From: Fredinandcohnia humi
GTDB taxonomy: Bacteria > Bacillota > Bacilli > Bacillales > Bacillaceae_L
Length of the DNA: 64,000 nt
Direction of reading: 5' to 3'
Assembly: GCF_001439915.1 (NCBI RefSeq)
Contig: NZ_LMBW01000012.1
Span: 599-64,598 of the forward strand
Shown: positions 1 through 8,691 of the stretch, piece by piece
Numbering within the stretch: position 1 is the stretch's first letter
Layout: the number at the start of each line of letters is the position of its first letter
The notes under the pieces: generated by a model
The model's input: the letters and a program-made list of their open reading frames with translations, nothing else
The model's database searches: none
Told to the model about the DNA's origin: nothing
Translations under genes and position numbers: made by a program

Positions 1-252
1 TTTAGTTAAAGAACAAAACTAAAAATGAGAGGAAAAAGCTCAGTTCAAATTAGAACTGAGCTTCTATATTTACCATGAAGAACCCGCTTCTATTAAATAA
101 AACCATTATATAGAAGAGTTCTTATAACATAGATTATGAGTACCTGCTATCCAATTACTTTACCAGGTGCGATTGTTCAAAACGACCAGTGGTTTTTTTA
201 CTTACAACTGGTTTAAGACTAACGTATAATCCACTAAAAATGCTAGAACAGC
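1..252. other. Non-coding stretch downstream of broken tetR
   Basis: No convincing gene on either strand. It contains a strong hairpin (36-63) and a motif around 108-125 (GTTCTTATAACAT then GATTAT) that also occurs near 25150-25170, where a very similar hairpin lies about 130 bases upstream. The two stretches look like diverged copies of one repeat. Confidence 0.5.
36..63 (-). terminator. Intrinsic terminator-like hairpin
   Basis: The arms AAGCTCAGTTC (36-46) and GAACTGAGCTT (53-63) form an 11-bp perfect stem. Read on the minus strand it is followed by TTTTTCC, so it could end the transcript of the reverse-strand tetR remnant. Confidence 0.5.
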
Positions 253-889
253 TTAAAAAATCTCATATTTTATATATGAATTCATCCCTTGGTTCCTGGG
301 TGTGATTAATTTTTGCATTAACTGATCAGACATATAATCTGGTGAATATTTAAAACCAGAATTAACCCAATATGAAATGATGCCATAGGTAGAATATGCA
401 AAAAAGTGAGCACCAATTTGGTGGTCATATTTTAATTCATGTGCATATTTTATCTGAAATTCGTAAGAGAGATATTTGATTAGCCGTGCTACTATCTTTT
501 CCTGTTTAGATGGTTATAAATGTTTCAGGATTTAGCAAGCTATAAAAAATTCTATGGCTGTAAATATGTTCAAAGAGCAAAATTGCACCAGGATGATTCT
601 CAGAGATTGTTATCGATTTGAAAGGTTCATAAGGTGAATTTATGCTGGCTATTAAATTTTCTAATTTAGTCTCAAATATACAAACTACCAGGTCTTCTTT
701 TGAGGCGAAAGGCAAATAGAAAGCTCCTCTTGTATCTTCAGCTTTTTCAGCAATTTCTTGAATTGTAATATCTCGATATTTCTTCCTCTTAATCAATGAT
801 AAAAAGGCAGTTTCAAAAGCATTTCTTGTTCTCTTAGCCCTACGGTCGGTATTCAACAATATTAAGGAGGCTTTTAAAATGGGATACAT
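253..889 (-). pseudogene. TetR/AcrR-family transcriptional regulator, frameshifted
   Basis: The N-terminal part (889 down to about 506) encodes a TetR helix-turn-helix domain with the usual ITIQEIAEKA recognition-helix lead-in. The frame then hits a stop at about 506, after PETFITI. In the next frame the protein resumes as KQEKIVARLIKYLSYEFQ and continues with an effector-domain-like tail to a stop at 253. Joined, the product would be about 210 residues, normal for the family. A TTG near 853 (LNTDRRAKRT) is an alternative start. The gene points away from the amidohydrolase gene at 1025 and could once have regulated the catabolic island. Either the gene is dead or the single-base shift is a sequencing error; a truncated protein would keep only the DNA-binding half. 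Confidence 0.75.
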
Positions 890-1024
890 TATGAACGATA
901 TTTTTAATTTTATTAAGTAGAGAGTAATGACATTTGTTCATAATAGTATGATGAAAATGAAATTTACCATTGTGGTATTATGTCTTACACTTAAAATTGA
1001 AAATTATATTTAGGAGGAAGTACT

Positions 1025-2092
1025 ATGGTTACCCAAAAAAATCAGAATAATCCAATAATAGATACTGACATACATCATAATATTAGCTCTGTTTATGACT
1101 TAGTTCCGTATTTACCTGATCAATGGAAAAGGTATATTTTAGATTATAATTGGAAGCCAGAGGAACGGTCTGTTCCTTTCTATCAAATTAGAAAGGCGAC
1201 TAAATATAGAATGGATACTGTACCAGAAGACGGTTCTACACCAGGTTCAAACTATCAACTTTTAAAGGAACAGTTATTGGATAAGTACAATATTAATTAT
1301 GGTATTTTAACTGGATGGTTTTATGAAGCAACTGTTGCAAAAGGGTGGTATGAATTTGCGACAGCTAGAGCATCTGCATACAATGATTATACGATTGAGC
1401 ATTGGCTAGAAAAGGACAAACGACTGTTAGGTTCAATTACAGTTCCTAAGGATCCTCAAGCAGCAGTTAGAGAAATTGAACGGGTTGGTTCACATCCACA
1501 GATGGTACAAGTAATGTTAGGTATTTCTGACTTTGCCTGGGGAGACCCGTATTTCCACCCAATATTCGAAGCAGCATACAAACATGGTTTAGCTGTGTCA
1601 ATGCATCTCTCTTCAAGTATTTCTGCACAAGGAGGAGATTTTTTAAGATATTATGTTGCTTGGCGTTCTTTGCATCCCCAAGCTTACATGACGCAAGTAA
1701 TTAGCCTAATTACCAATGGGGTTTTTGATAAATTTCCTGATTTAAAGGTGGCATTAGTTGAAGGTGGTTTTGAATGGGTCCCTTTTATGATGCATAGAAT
1801 GGATTCAGCATACAAGGGACTTAGACAAGAAACACCTTGGGTTAAGCGGATGCCAAGTGATTATTTTAGAGATAATCTTAAGTTTACAACACAGCCATGG
1901 GATGACCTTACAGCTCATCAATTTTTAAATGTGATTGATATGATGGGATCAGAAGAAATGATTATGTTTGCAACTGATTATCCGCATTGGGATTTTGACT
2001 CTCCGGAACGCACCTTACCAAAACAAATACCGGATAGTTTACGCCAAAAGATCATGTACGAAAATGCTCGAGATTTTTATAGTTTGAAATAA
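1025..2092 (+). CDS. Amidohydrolase family protein (Amidohydro_2), copy 1
   Basis: A 355-residue metal-dependent hydrolase or decarboxylase of the amidohydrolase_2 family, which includes ACMSD-type decarboxylases and related C-C and C-N hydrolases. Candidate metal ligands are the N-terminal D15-I-H17, H194 in SMHL, and D318 in the C-terminal FATDYPHWD motif, as expected for this TIM-barrel family. The start ATG has a strong site (AGGAGGAAG). The Rieske gene follows 35 bases downstream, so the two are probably cotranscribed. A clear paralogue (9606-10703) sits in front of a second Rieske gene. The substrate is unknown; an aromatic or cyclic carboxylate is an inference from the neighbouring genes. 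Confidence 0.85.
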   Translation: MVTQKNQNNPIIDTDIHHNISSVYDLVPYLPDQWKRYILDYNWKPEERSVPFYQIRKATKYRMDTVPEDGSTPGSNYQLLKEQLLDKYNINYGILTGWFYEATVAKGWYEFATARASAYNDYTIEHWLEKDKRLLGSITVPKDPQAAVREIERVGSHPQMVQVMLGISDFAWGDPYFHPIFEAAYKHGLAVSMHLSSSISAQGGDFLRYYVAWRSLHPQAYMTQVISLITNGVFDKFPDLKVALVEGGFEWVPFMMHRMDSAYKGLRQETPWVKRMPSDYFRDNLKFTTQPWDDLTAHQFLNVIDMMGSEEMIMFATDYPHWDFDSPERTLPKQIPDSLRQKIMYENARDFYSLK

Positions 2093-2127
2093 TGTGAGGT
2101 AGATTTCTAGAAAAGGAGGATACTTAA

Positions 2128-2481
2128 ATGAAACACCAAGTTTGTAAGTATGAGGAGTTGGAATTAGAACGCAAAAAGGCTGTTGTTGTCAATGGTAAGG
2201 CGATAGTATTAGTCAAATCCAAAAATGGAGAGGTATTTGCTTTAAGAGATGTTTGCCCACACAAAGGACCTTGCCTGTCATTAGGTATGATTGACGAAAA
2301 TTGTTCTTCAAGCTCAGTAGGTGAATATATTTTTGAAAAAGATAAAGAAGTTTTAAGATGTCCATGGCATAGTTGGGAATTTGATATAAGAACAGGTCGT
2401 TCAATCTTTAATCCCGATAAAGTTAGGGTAAAAACCTATGAAGTTAATATAGATAATGGGTTGGTTTATATCGAAGTCTGA
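2128..2481 (+). CDS. Rieske [2Fe-2S] ferredoxin-like protein, copy 1
   Basis: A 117-residue stand-alone Rieske domain. The two cluster-binding boxes are C43-P-H45 and C78-P-W-H81, so both Cys-x-His and Cys-x-x-His ligand pairs are intact. It has no membrane segment and no oxygenase catalytic domain, so it fits a soluble electron carrier or an accessory subunit. The start has the site AAAGGAGG. It lies just behind an amidohydrolase gene, and the same pairing recurs at 9606-11074. A small Rieske protein could receive electrons from the CysJ-like reductase at 14698-15921, but no oxygenase is visible in this window. Confidence 0.88.
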   Translation: MKHQVCKYEELELERKKAVVVNGKAIVLVKSKNGEVFALRDVCPHKGPCLSLGMIDENCSSSSVGEYIFEKDKEVLRCPWHSWEFDIRTGRSIFNPDKVRVKTYEVNIDNGLVYIEV

Positions 2482-2717
2482 TAACCTTAATGTATCTAAA
2501 ATTTTAATTGCTATTATGTAAATCTATATTATTCAATAGTAGTAATTGTTCGCTATTACTTATATTAATTAGGGAATATTTCAAGAGATATCCATCTCCG
2601 ATATAAATTAATATTCCCTCTATAATATGTCAGATGCCTCTTTTACTAACGACTCTCTTTGCTGAAGTAGATCAAAAAATAAATAGACAATTTTATTATT
2701 GTACAATATTAGTTAGA

Positions 2718-3632
2718 TTATAAAAATCTAAATTCACTACTAATCAAATGATTAACATTTTTTAACAATTCTTTGGTGGACTTTGATAATACACTGTTTT
2801 TTAATTTTACCGATACAATTTGCATTTTTACATCGACACGGTTCATAACTAGTGGAATTGCAATAATTTTTCCGTTTTTTAAGAAAGAGTGATTTCTTAA
2901 AGTAAGCTCTGATAGAAAACTAATTGCAGACCCATTCTCTACACTTCTTTTAATTGTTTGAAGGTTGTTAGTAATCATGGAGTACTTAAATGATTCAATA
3001 TTATCAAAATAACCCTTTAACCATTCTTTAATGCTCCCATTATACATTACGATTTTTTGATCTATTACATCCTCAGGAGTAAGGAAGTCCCTGTTAGCAA
3101 GTGGAGAATTAATATTAAGACACACATAGGCTTGCACTTCTAACATTAGTTTATAATCTAAATGCTTATTTTTCTTAATGTCATCATTTTCAACCATAAA
3201 ACCTAAATCAATTATATTTTCTTTGAGATCAGTAATAATCTCATTTGAGTTTTTTACAACATTTATATCGATTTGAATCTGTGAGTTATCAATCATTAAT
3301 TTTTCAACTGCTTGGGAAATGATGTCAGAAAACATAGGAACTGTTCCAAGGCGAATTATTTTACTGTATGAATCGTTTTGATCTTCTACGATTTGCCTAA
3401 ACTCCTGCAGCTTTTCTATGATTTCATTTGATTTTTTGATTAATTTCCGCCCTATTGGAGTTGGGGTAATTCCGGATTGTGAACGAGTAAATAAGATCAC
3501 TTCTAATTCATTTTCTAGCCTTTGGATCGACTTGCTAATTGTAGATTGAGAAATATGAAGATTTTCTGCAGCCATTGATATAGACCCGCTTTTTGAAGCT
3601 TCAACTAAATATTTTAATTGTTCAATATTCAT
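2718..3632 (-). CDS. LysR-family transcriptional regulator
   Basis: About 304 residues from the ATG at 3632, chosen because GGTGGGGAT lies just upstream; a longer in-frame start at 3659 has no such site. The N-terminal winged helix (MNIEQLKYLVEASKSGSIS, then a typical SQSTISKSI recognition segment) is followed by a periplasmic-binding-like effector domain. It is divergent from the Ldh-type dehydrogenase gene at 3880, the usual layout when a LysR protein controls its neighbour. The ligand is unknown. A 15-bp interrupted palindrome lies in the gene's 5' region (3649-3663). Confidence 0.88.
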   Translation of the reverse strand: MNIEQLKYLVEASKSGSISMAAENLHISQSTISKSIQRLENELEVILFTRSQSGITPTPIGRKLIKKSNEIIEKLQEFRQIVEDQNDSYSKIIRLGTVPMFSDIISQAVEKLMIDNSQIQIDINVVKNSNEIITDLKENIIDLGFMVENDDIKKNKHLDYKLMLEVQAYVCLNINSPLANRDFLTPEDVIDQKIVMYNGSIKEWLKGYFDNIESFKYSMITNNLQTIKRSVENGSAISFLSELTLRNHSFLKNGKIIAIPLVMNRVDVKMQIVSVKLKNSVLSKSTKELLKNVNHLISSEFRFL

Positions 3633-3648
3633 TTTATCCCCACCTGAT

Positions 3649-3663
3649 ATGAATTTCATTCAT
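3649..3663. promoter_or_regulatory. Possible LysR operator (ATGAAT-TTC-ATTCAT)
   Basis: A perfect 6-bp inverted repeat around a 3-base centre, just upstream of the lysR start and in the divergent region with the gene at 3880. A related half-site, ATGAAT, recurs twice within 25 bases. The position and symmetry suit autoregulation; this is inference only. Confidence 0.35.
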
Positions 3664-3879
3664 ATAGTTATGAATAATATGAATTTTACCACTATTAGCA
3701 TATTGAATACAATTAAAAATAACCAAAGTTAACAATAGAAATAGAATTTTTGATAATACGAGTTGAAATTACTATTGTTGCTAGGGGAAATAAATAACTG
3801 AAAATTAATTTTAAGAATTTTTTTATCTTGGTTAAGGGAAATGTTTTAAAATTTTGTTTTTAAGAAGTGAGGGAGTTAT

Positions 3880-4917
3880 GTGGAAATACAAAGGATAAAA
3901 CTAGAGGAATTTTCCAATTCGTGTTTGGTAAAAATAGGAGTCCCTAAACAAGAAGCGGAGATTATTACTAATACTATGATTGAAGCTGATGCTAGGGGTA
4001 TACATAGCCATGGAATTATGAGATTACCAATCTATATAGAGAGAATCCAAAAGGGGTTAATTTTAAAAGTTGCAAATGTAAGTGTGGAAAATGAAACGAA
4101 TGCTTCTGCGGTATTAAATGGAAATTTCTCAGCAGGTCAAGTCGTTGCAACAAAAGCAATGGAACTTGCAATTAGTAAAGCCAAAGAGAGTAGCGTAGGT
4201 GTTGTCACGGTCAAAAACAGTAACCATTTCGGAATTGCAGCTCATTATGCACTCAAAGCATCTGAGAAAAACATGATTGGGATTGTAATGAGCAATACTT
4301 CACCATTAATGCCACCAATTGGAGGTGCTGAAAAAGTTTTGGGAAATAATCCATTGGCTATCTCAGCGCCTACAGAAACAAGTTTCCCATTATTATTAGA
4401 TATGGCACTTAGTAACGTAGCCTTGGGTAAAATCCTTTTTGCTCAAACAAAAGGAATCCCTATTCCAGAAGGATGGGGCGCAGATCGTGAAGGGAATGTT
4501 ACAACTGACCCATCATTAGTTTTAAATGGAGGATTTGTTTTACCAGCAGCAGGTCCGAAAGGATTTGGGCTTGCGTTAATGATTGAAATATTGACAGGTG
4601 TTTTGTCTGGTGGAGATTTTTCAAAAATGATCCCATCGATGTATGATTTAACACAAAAACAATCCATTTCCCATTTTATGCTAGTCATAAATGTATCTGA
4701 CTTTATGGAAATAGAAAATTTTAAAAAGAGAATATCGCTTCTTTCCTCTTACGTGAAGGATGCAGTAAAGGCTAGCGGAGTAAAAGAGCTTTATCTGCCT
4801 GGCGAGATAGAGTTTAAAATAGAGGCAGATCGAATGAAGTCGGGAATTCCTATTAGTGAAGGTGTCTGGCTTGAATTACAAAAGTTAGGGGAAAGTTTAC
4901 AAGTTAGGAGCCTATAA
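3880..4917 (+). CDS. Ldh-family NAD(P)-dependent oxidoreductase (malate/L-lactate dehydrogenase type)
   Basis: A 345-residue member of the Ldh_2 family, whose members reduce 2-oxo acids or oxidise 2-hydroxy acids (malate, lactate, ureidoglycolate, sulfolactate). Visible family features are GIHSHGIMRL near residue 35-45, NSNHFGIAAHYA near 110-122, and GPKGFGLALMIEI in the C-terminal half. Start: GTG at 3880 behind GTGAGGGAG; the ATG two bases upstream leads to a stop after six codons. The region around residues 175-190 (LSNVALGKILFA) is slightly shorter than in remembered relatives but the frame is intact. It is divergent from the LysR regulator. Confidence 0.82.
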   Translation: MEIQRIKLEEFSNSCLVKIGVPKQEAEIITNTMIEADARGIHSHGIMRLPIYIERIQKGLILKVANVSVENETNASAVLNGNFSAGQVVATKAMELAISKAKESSVGVVTVKNSNHFGIAAHYALKASEKNMIGIVMSNTSPLMPPIGGAEKVLGNNPLAISAPTETSFPLLLDMALSNVALGKILFAQTKGIPIPEGWGADREGNVTTDPSLVLNGGFVLPAAGPKGFGLALMIEILTGVLSGGDFSKMIPSMYDLTQKQSISHFMLVINVSDFMEIENFKKRISLLSSYVKDAVKASGVKELYLPGEIEFKIEADRMKSGIPISEGVWLELQKLGESLQVRSL

Positions 4918-5156
4918 TATACATTGATATTACAAAAATACTTTTACTATATTTAAGCTATAATCTCTTAGATTTAAAGGGTGTTTTTTAAAATGATAAA
5001 GCAAATGAATGTCTATAAGAGTACGGATATTTGAAAGTAAGCAATAATAAGAAAAATTCATGAATGGGAATGTTTTATTATTTTAGAAGAAATGTCCATC
5101 TATTATTCTACCACCTTTTGTTATCTGAAAATTAATTATTGTCCAAATTTGCAGAC

Positions 5157-5180
5157 TCATATATCATATATGATATATGA
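5157..5180. promoter_or_regulatory. 24-bp perfect palindrome upstream of gntR
   Basis: The 24 bases read identically on both strands (half-site TCATATATCATA). It ends 28 bases before the TTG start of the GntR/FCD regulator, within the expected promoter or 5' leader. GntR proteins bind short palindromes as dimers, so an autoregulatory operator is the simplest reading. High AT content makes chance symmetry more likely than usual. Confidence 0.5.
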
Positions 5181-5208
5181 ATAGTGAGTCGAGGGTGGGA
5201 TAAACAAA

Positions 5209-5892
5209 TTGAAAAATTATCAAACTAAAAAGGAAATGATTTATCAAATTCTTAAACAAGAAATTCTTAATGGTTTTTACGAACCTGGTGAAAAGCTAAT
5301 TATCAGTCGGTTGGCAATTAGATTTGAAAGTAGCGAAATTCCTGTTAGAGAAGCTATGAATTTATTAAAATCCGAAAAGTTAATTGAAATTAGACCCCAT
5401 GTAGGAGCGATTGTTAACATACTTTCATCAAAAGATATTCAAGAAATATTTGAACTTCGAATAGAGTTGGAAGGTCTAGCAACTAGATTAGCAGTTGAAG
5501 GATTGACCAACGAGGGTTTAAATGATCTTAGATATATATTAGATCAATCAAATAATGCTTATAAAGAAAAAAAATTTATTCAATTTGAAGCATTAAATAT
5601 ACAGTTCCATAAAAAAATTTATTCTTTATCAAATAACAAATTACTTATTCGAACAATTGATGATCTATGGAGTAATACAAAGCGTTACCCTTCACTATTT
5701 AAAGAAAATGATGAACATATAAAAAAATCTATAGAGGAACATGAAATGATTTACAAGTCTTTATTGCAAAAAGACGGTATGCTTGCGGAAAATTATATGA
5801 TCAAACATAAAGCACGAGCTGGAAAAGAAATTCTAAGAATAAATCAGCGAAAATTTTATGAACAACTTAATAATTTAATCAATAAACATTAA
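5209..5892 (+). CDS. GntR-family transcriptional regulator with FCD domain
   Basis: 227 residues. The N-terminal winged helix (about 5-70) contains EILNGFYEPGEKL and SEIPVREAMNLL, both typical of GntR. The FCD ligand domain (about 75-215) contains IFELRIELEGLATRLA and His/Asp-rich helices that usually bind a metal and an organic acid. The TTG start follows GAGGGTGGG. FCD regulators normally control catabolic genes and respond to a carboxylate intermediate. The gene is followed 32 bases later by a broken fumarylacetoacetate-hydrolase-family gene. A relic of a second FCD coding sequence sits directly before the intact copy of that gene, so the gntR-FAH unit appears duplicated. Confidence 0.9.
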   Translation: MKNYQTKKEMIYQILKQEILNGFYEPGEKLIISRLAIRFESSEIPVREAMNLLKSEKLIEIRPHVGAIVNILSSKDIQEIFELRIELEGLATRLAVEGLTNEGLNDLRYILDQSNNAYKEKKFIQFEALNIQFHKKIYSLSNNKLLIRTIDDLWSNTKRYPSLFKENDEHIKKSIEEHEMIYKSLLQKDGMLAENYMIKHKARAGKEILRINQRKFYEQLNNLINKH

Positions 5893-5924
5893 AAAAATTA
5901 TAAACTTGAGAGGATGAATTCAAA

Positions 5925-6288
5925 ATGAAGTATATACGCTTTTTAATAAATAATCTGGCTGACTTTGGGGTTTTAAAAGAGAAACCATTTCTAAATTAGA
6001 TGGAGACTTTTTAACGGAATCGCCTAAGTTAACCGGTGAAGTGGTTAATATTTCAGAAGTTATGCTTTTGCCACCAGTAAATCCAGGTCAAATAATATCA
6101 ATTGGTTTAAACTTTGCTCTTCATGCTAAGGAAAGTGGTAAATCTATTTCAGGAACTAATGTTCTAATGATCTTTATGGTCTCACCAAATTTAGTAGTTG
6201 CTGATGGCGAAGAGATTTCTTTACCTAACCTTGAGAATAGGATAGATTATGAGACTTAACTTGCAATAGTAATCGGTAAACAAGCAAA
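5925..6288 (+). pseudogene. Fumarylacetoacetate hydrolase family gene, broken copy
   Basis: The DNA from 5925 closely matches the start of the intact gene at 7669. Both share the upstream sequence CTTGAGAGGAT and openings such as ACGCTTTTTA and AATAATCTGGCT. The copy is frameshifted near 5975-5990, where the first frame stops after about 24 codons. It resumes as an open segment at about 6041 (EVMLLPPVNPGQIISIGLNF), carries a small insertion near 6155, and stops at 6259 where GAGGCT in the intact copy reads GAGACTTAA. Similarity fades at about 6288. The C-terminal two thirds, with the metal-binding core, are missing. Confidence 0.85.
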
Positions 6289-6392
6289 AAGCACAGATTG
6301 GATAGAATTTGCTGTTGGTGATGATTGTTGTATCTACTTGTAAGGTGGAACAATGTTTATAAACTAAATAATAATTGGGAGCGTGTATAAGG

Positions 6393-7451
6393 ATGACAAA
6401 AGTAAGATGGTCAAAATTATCTTTAATTGTTCTGTTAGTTTCTATTCTATTAGTTGGATGCGGTACAAACTCAAAAAATACTGCAACTCCTGCCTCCGAC
6501 TCAAAGGAAGCGGAAAACCCTACAGAAGAGAAGCTGAATTACCCTGAAAAAAATATTGATCTAATTGTTCCATTTAATGCCGGCGGAGGTATTGATATGG
6601 TTGGAAGGATGATTGCGGATCTTTCTCCAAAATATGTAGGGGGAACTATGGTTGTTATTAACCGGGCGGGGGCAAGCGGTAGTATTGGCACTGTGGAGGG
6701 GGCAAAAGCCAAACCAGACGGTTACACACTTACCTTAACTGGAGGAACTAACCTGGTGGTGCATCCTCATTTAAAGCCGATGCAGTACAGCCTAGATGAC
6801 TTTAAAATAATTTCACATGTCACTTACAATCCTGTTTTACTAGTTGTCAAGGATAGCAGCCCATATAACTCTATTAACGATATTGTAGAAGATGTCAAGA
6901 AGAATAATACGTCCCTAAAATTTGGCCATTCTTCAGTGGGTGGGGCAGTTGACATGGCTAACTCGGCCTTTAGTGGTGCTGTTGGAATGAATGGTATTAA
7001 GGTTCCGTTTAAAAGCAATGGGGAGGTTACTGCGGCACTATTAGGCGGCCACATTGATATTACTAGTTTATATACAAATGATGTACAGGAATATGTCAAG
7101 GATAAAAAAATTAAAGTTTTGGGTGTTTACCTCCCTGAGCGGCTTGATATCTATCCTGATGTTCCTACGATAGGTGAAGGATTAAAAGAGGCTGGAATTG
7201 ATTTTAAATATGACAATACTGATTTTTCGGCAGGATTTTTCTTAACAGCGCCTAAGGATACACCAGAAGAAATCGCTGCCCATCTTAGTGAAAGCATCAA
7301 AGCCGCATTGGAAGATCCCGAGTTTATAGAAAAAGCGAAGAGTATGAATCTTTTCATCAGAAATTTAGGTGGAAACGATGCTATGCAGCAATTAAAGGAC
7401 ATGGAGACCAGCTATAAGTCTATGATAGAGGAGTACGATATTAAAGAATAA
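6393..7451 (+). CDS. Tripartite tricarboxylate transporter substrate-binding protein (TctC/Bug family)
   Basis: About 352 residues from ATG 6393. The signal peptide MTKVRWSKLSLIVLLVSILL runs into a lipobox VGC (Cys23), so the protein should be a membrane-anchored extracellular lipoprotein. The mature part shows TctC features: PEKNIDLIVPFNAGGGIDM, GRMIADL, INRAGASGSIG and AKPDGYTL. A TTG start at 6375 is possible, but it would put six residues before the signal peptide. Family members capture carboxylates and deliver them to a TctA/TctB membrane pair. That pair is encoded at 16092-18096, more than 8 kb away, with catabolic genes between. The ligand is probably an aromatic or tricarboxylic acid. 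Confidence 0.92.
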   Translation: MTKVRWSKLSLIVLLVSILLVGCGTNSKNTATPASDSKEAENPTEEKLNYPEKNIDLIVPFNAGGGIDMVGRMIADLSPKYVGGTMVVINRAGASGSIGTVEGAKAKPDGYTLTLTGGTNLVVHPHLKPMQYSLDDFKIISHVTYNPVLLVVKDSSPYNSINDIVEDVKKNNTSLKFGHSSVGGAVDMANSAFSGAVGMNGIKVPFKSNGEVTAALLGGHIDITSLYTNDVQEYVKDKKIKVLGVYLPERLDIYPDVPTIGEGLKEAGIDFKYDNTDFSAGFFLTAPKDTPEEIAAHLSESIKAALEDPEFIEKAKSMNLFIRNLGGNDAMQQLKDMETSYKSMIEEYDIKE

Positions 7452-7583
7452 TGGGATAAACGGCTAGTTAGGAGAGATATCTATGAAAAACAATCAATGG
7501 TTATCTCTTTTAATGCCTGTTTGTTTTTACTATACGAATTATTACATAATCAGTTCAATGAAAATGGTTGTCGGCACTGTTGA

Positions 7584-7640
7584 GAGGTCTCAATTGAACT
7601 GCGCAAAGTTTTGGAAGGGCTTGCAACGATTCGTTTAAAA
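7584..7640 (+). pseudogene. Relic of a second GntR/FCD regulator gene
   Basis: One frame of this short stretch encodes SIELRKVLEGLATIRLK, matching the FCD signature ELRIELEGLATRLA of the GntR protein at 5209-5892. No start, HTH region or C-terminus is left. It ends about 28 bases before the intact FAH-family gene, mirroring the gntR-FAH order at 5209-6288. A 52-codon ORF from ATG 7483, with the site GGAGAG, runs through the relic in another frame and is probably meaningless. Confidence 0.55.
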
Positions 7641-7668
7641 ATAATAGTCTTGAGAGGATTGATTCTAA

Positions 7669-8472
7669 ATGAAGTATTTACGCTTTTTAAAAAATAATCT
7701 GGCTTACTTTGGGGTTTTAAATGGAGAAACCATTTCAAAATTAGATGGAGACTTTTTAACGGGATCACCTAAGTTAACCGGTGAAGTGTTTAATCTTTCG
7801 GAAGCTAAGCTTTTACCACCAGTAAATCCAGGACAGGTAATTGCAATTGGTCTAAACTATGCTCTTCATGCTGAGGAAAGTGGTAAATCTATTCCAGATG
7901 AACCAATGATCTTTATGGTCTCACCAACGGCAGTAGTTGCGGATGGCGAAGAAATTTCATTACCTAACCTTGAGCATAGGATAGATTATGAGGCTGAACT
8001 TGCAATAGTAATCGGTAAACAGGCGAAAAATGTAAAAAAAGAAAATGCCTTAGATTATGTGTTTGGATACACTGCTTGCAATGATGTATCAGATCGAAAT
8101 TTACAGAAAAAAGATGGTCAGTTTACAAGAGCAAAATCATTTGCAACTTTTAAGCCACTAGGTCCTGTTATAGAAACGGATTTAAATCCAAATAATATTG
8201 AAATCAAACTCTCAGTAAATGAAGAAGTTAAACAACACTCAAATACCAATGATTTAATTCACGATATAGAGTCCCTAATTGAAAACGTAACCGAGGTAAT
8301 GATGTTGAACCCTGGTGACATTATAATTACCGGTACACCTTCCGGGGTAGGTCCTCTGAAACCTGGGGATAAGGTAGAAATAGAGATTGAGGGGATTGGT
8401 AAATTAACTAATAGAGTGGTAGATGGGAACAAGAAGGCACAGCCTGCCACTGAGGAATCTCAATTAGCATAA
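7669..8472 (+). CDS. Fumarylacetoacetate hydrolase family protein
   Basis: 267 residues with the FAH fold: an N-terminal segment of about 50 residues, then LLPPVNPGQVIAIGLNYALH, the metal-binding acidic residues in YEAELAIVIGK, and the C-terminal GDIIITGTPSGVGPLKPGD. Members cleave or decarboxylate acyl-pyruvates, or hydrate 2-oxo-pent-4-enoates, in aromatic meta-cleavage and homoprotocatechuate pathways. The length is normal. The site GAGAGGATTG precedes the ATG. It is the intact partner of the broken copy at 5925 and lies between the transporter lipoprotein and an SDR gene, supporting a role late in an aromatic-acid route; the exact reaction is not determinable. Confidence 0.9.
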   Translation: MKYLRFLKNNLAYFGVLNGETISKLDGDFLTGSPKLTGEVFNLSEAKLLPPVNPGQVIAIGLNYALHAEESGKSIPDEPMIFMVSPTAVVADGEEISLPNLEHRIDYEAELAIVIGKQAKNVKKENALDYVFGYTACNDVSDRNLQKKDGQFTRAKSFATFKPLGPVIETDLNPNNIEIKLSVNEEVKQHSNTNDLIHDIESLIENVTEVMMLNPGDIIITGTPSGVGPLKPGDKVEIEIEGIGKLTNRVVDGNKKAQPATEESQLA

Positions 8473-8691
8473 TAAACAATTTACATTGTTAGACTGTAAT
8501 TATGATGGTGGGAAAGTTATACATATAGAGAAATTTGTATAAGTTAATTAGGAATTTATATCAAAACAGAATTAGTTGAACTCGAAAATATTCGTATTAA
8601 TACCTGTAATGTGACAATAAAAAGAAGTAACAGTTTATGTTCAGGTGTAGGTTAATTAATGTTTGTTTGATAGAAGAAGAGGTGGTATTAG

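Noticed and set aside
7483-7641. 52-codon ORF after tctC with a fair ribosome-binding site
   Set aside because: It runs out of frame through a recognisable FCD relic and resembles no membrane or regulatory family.
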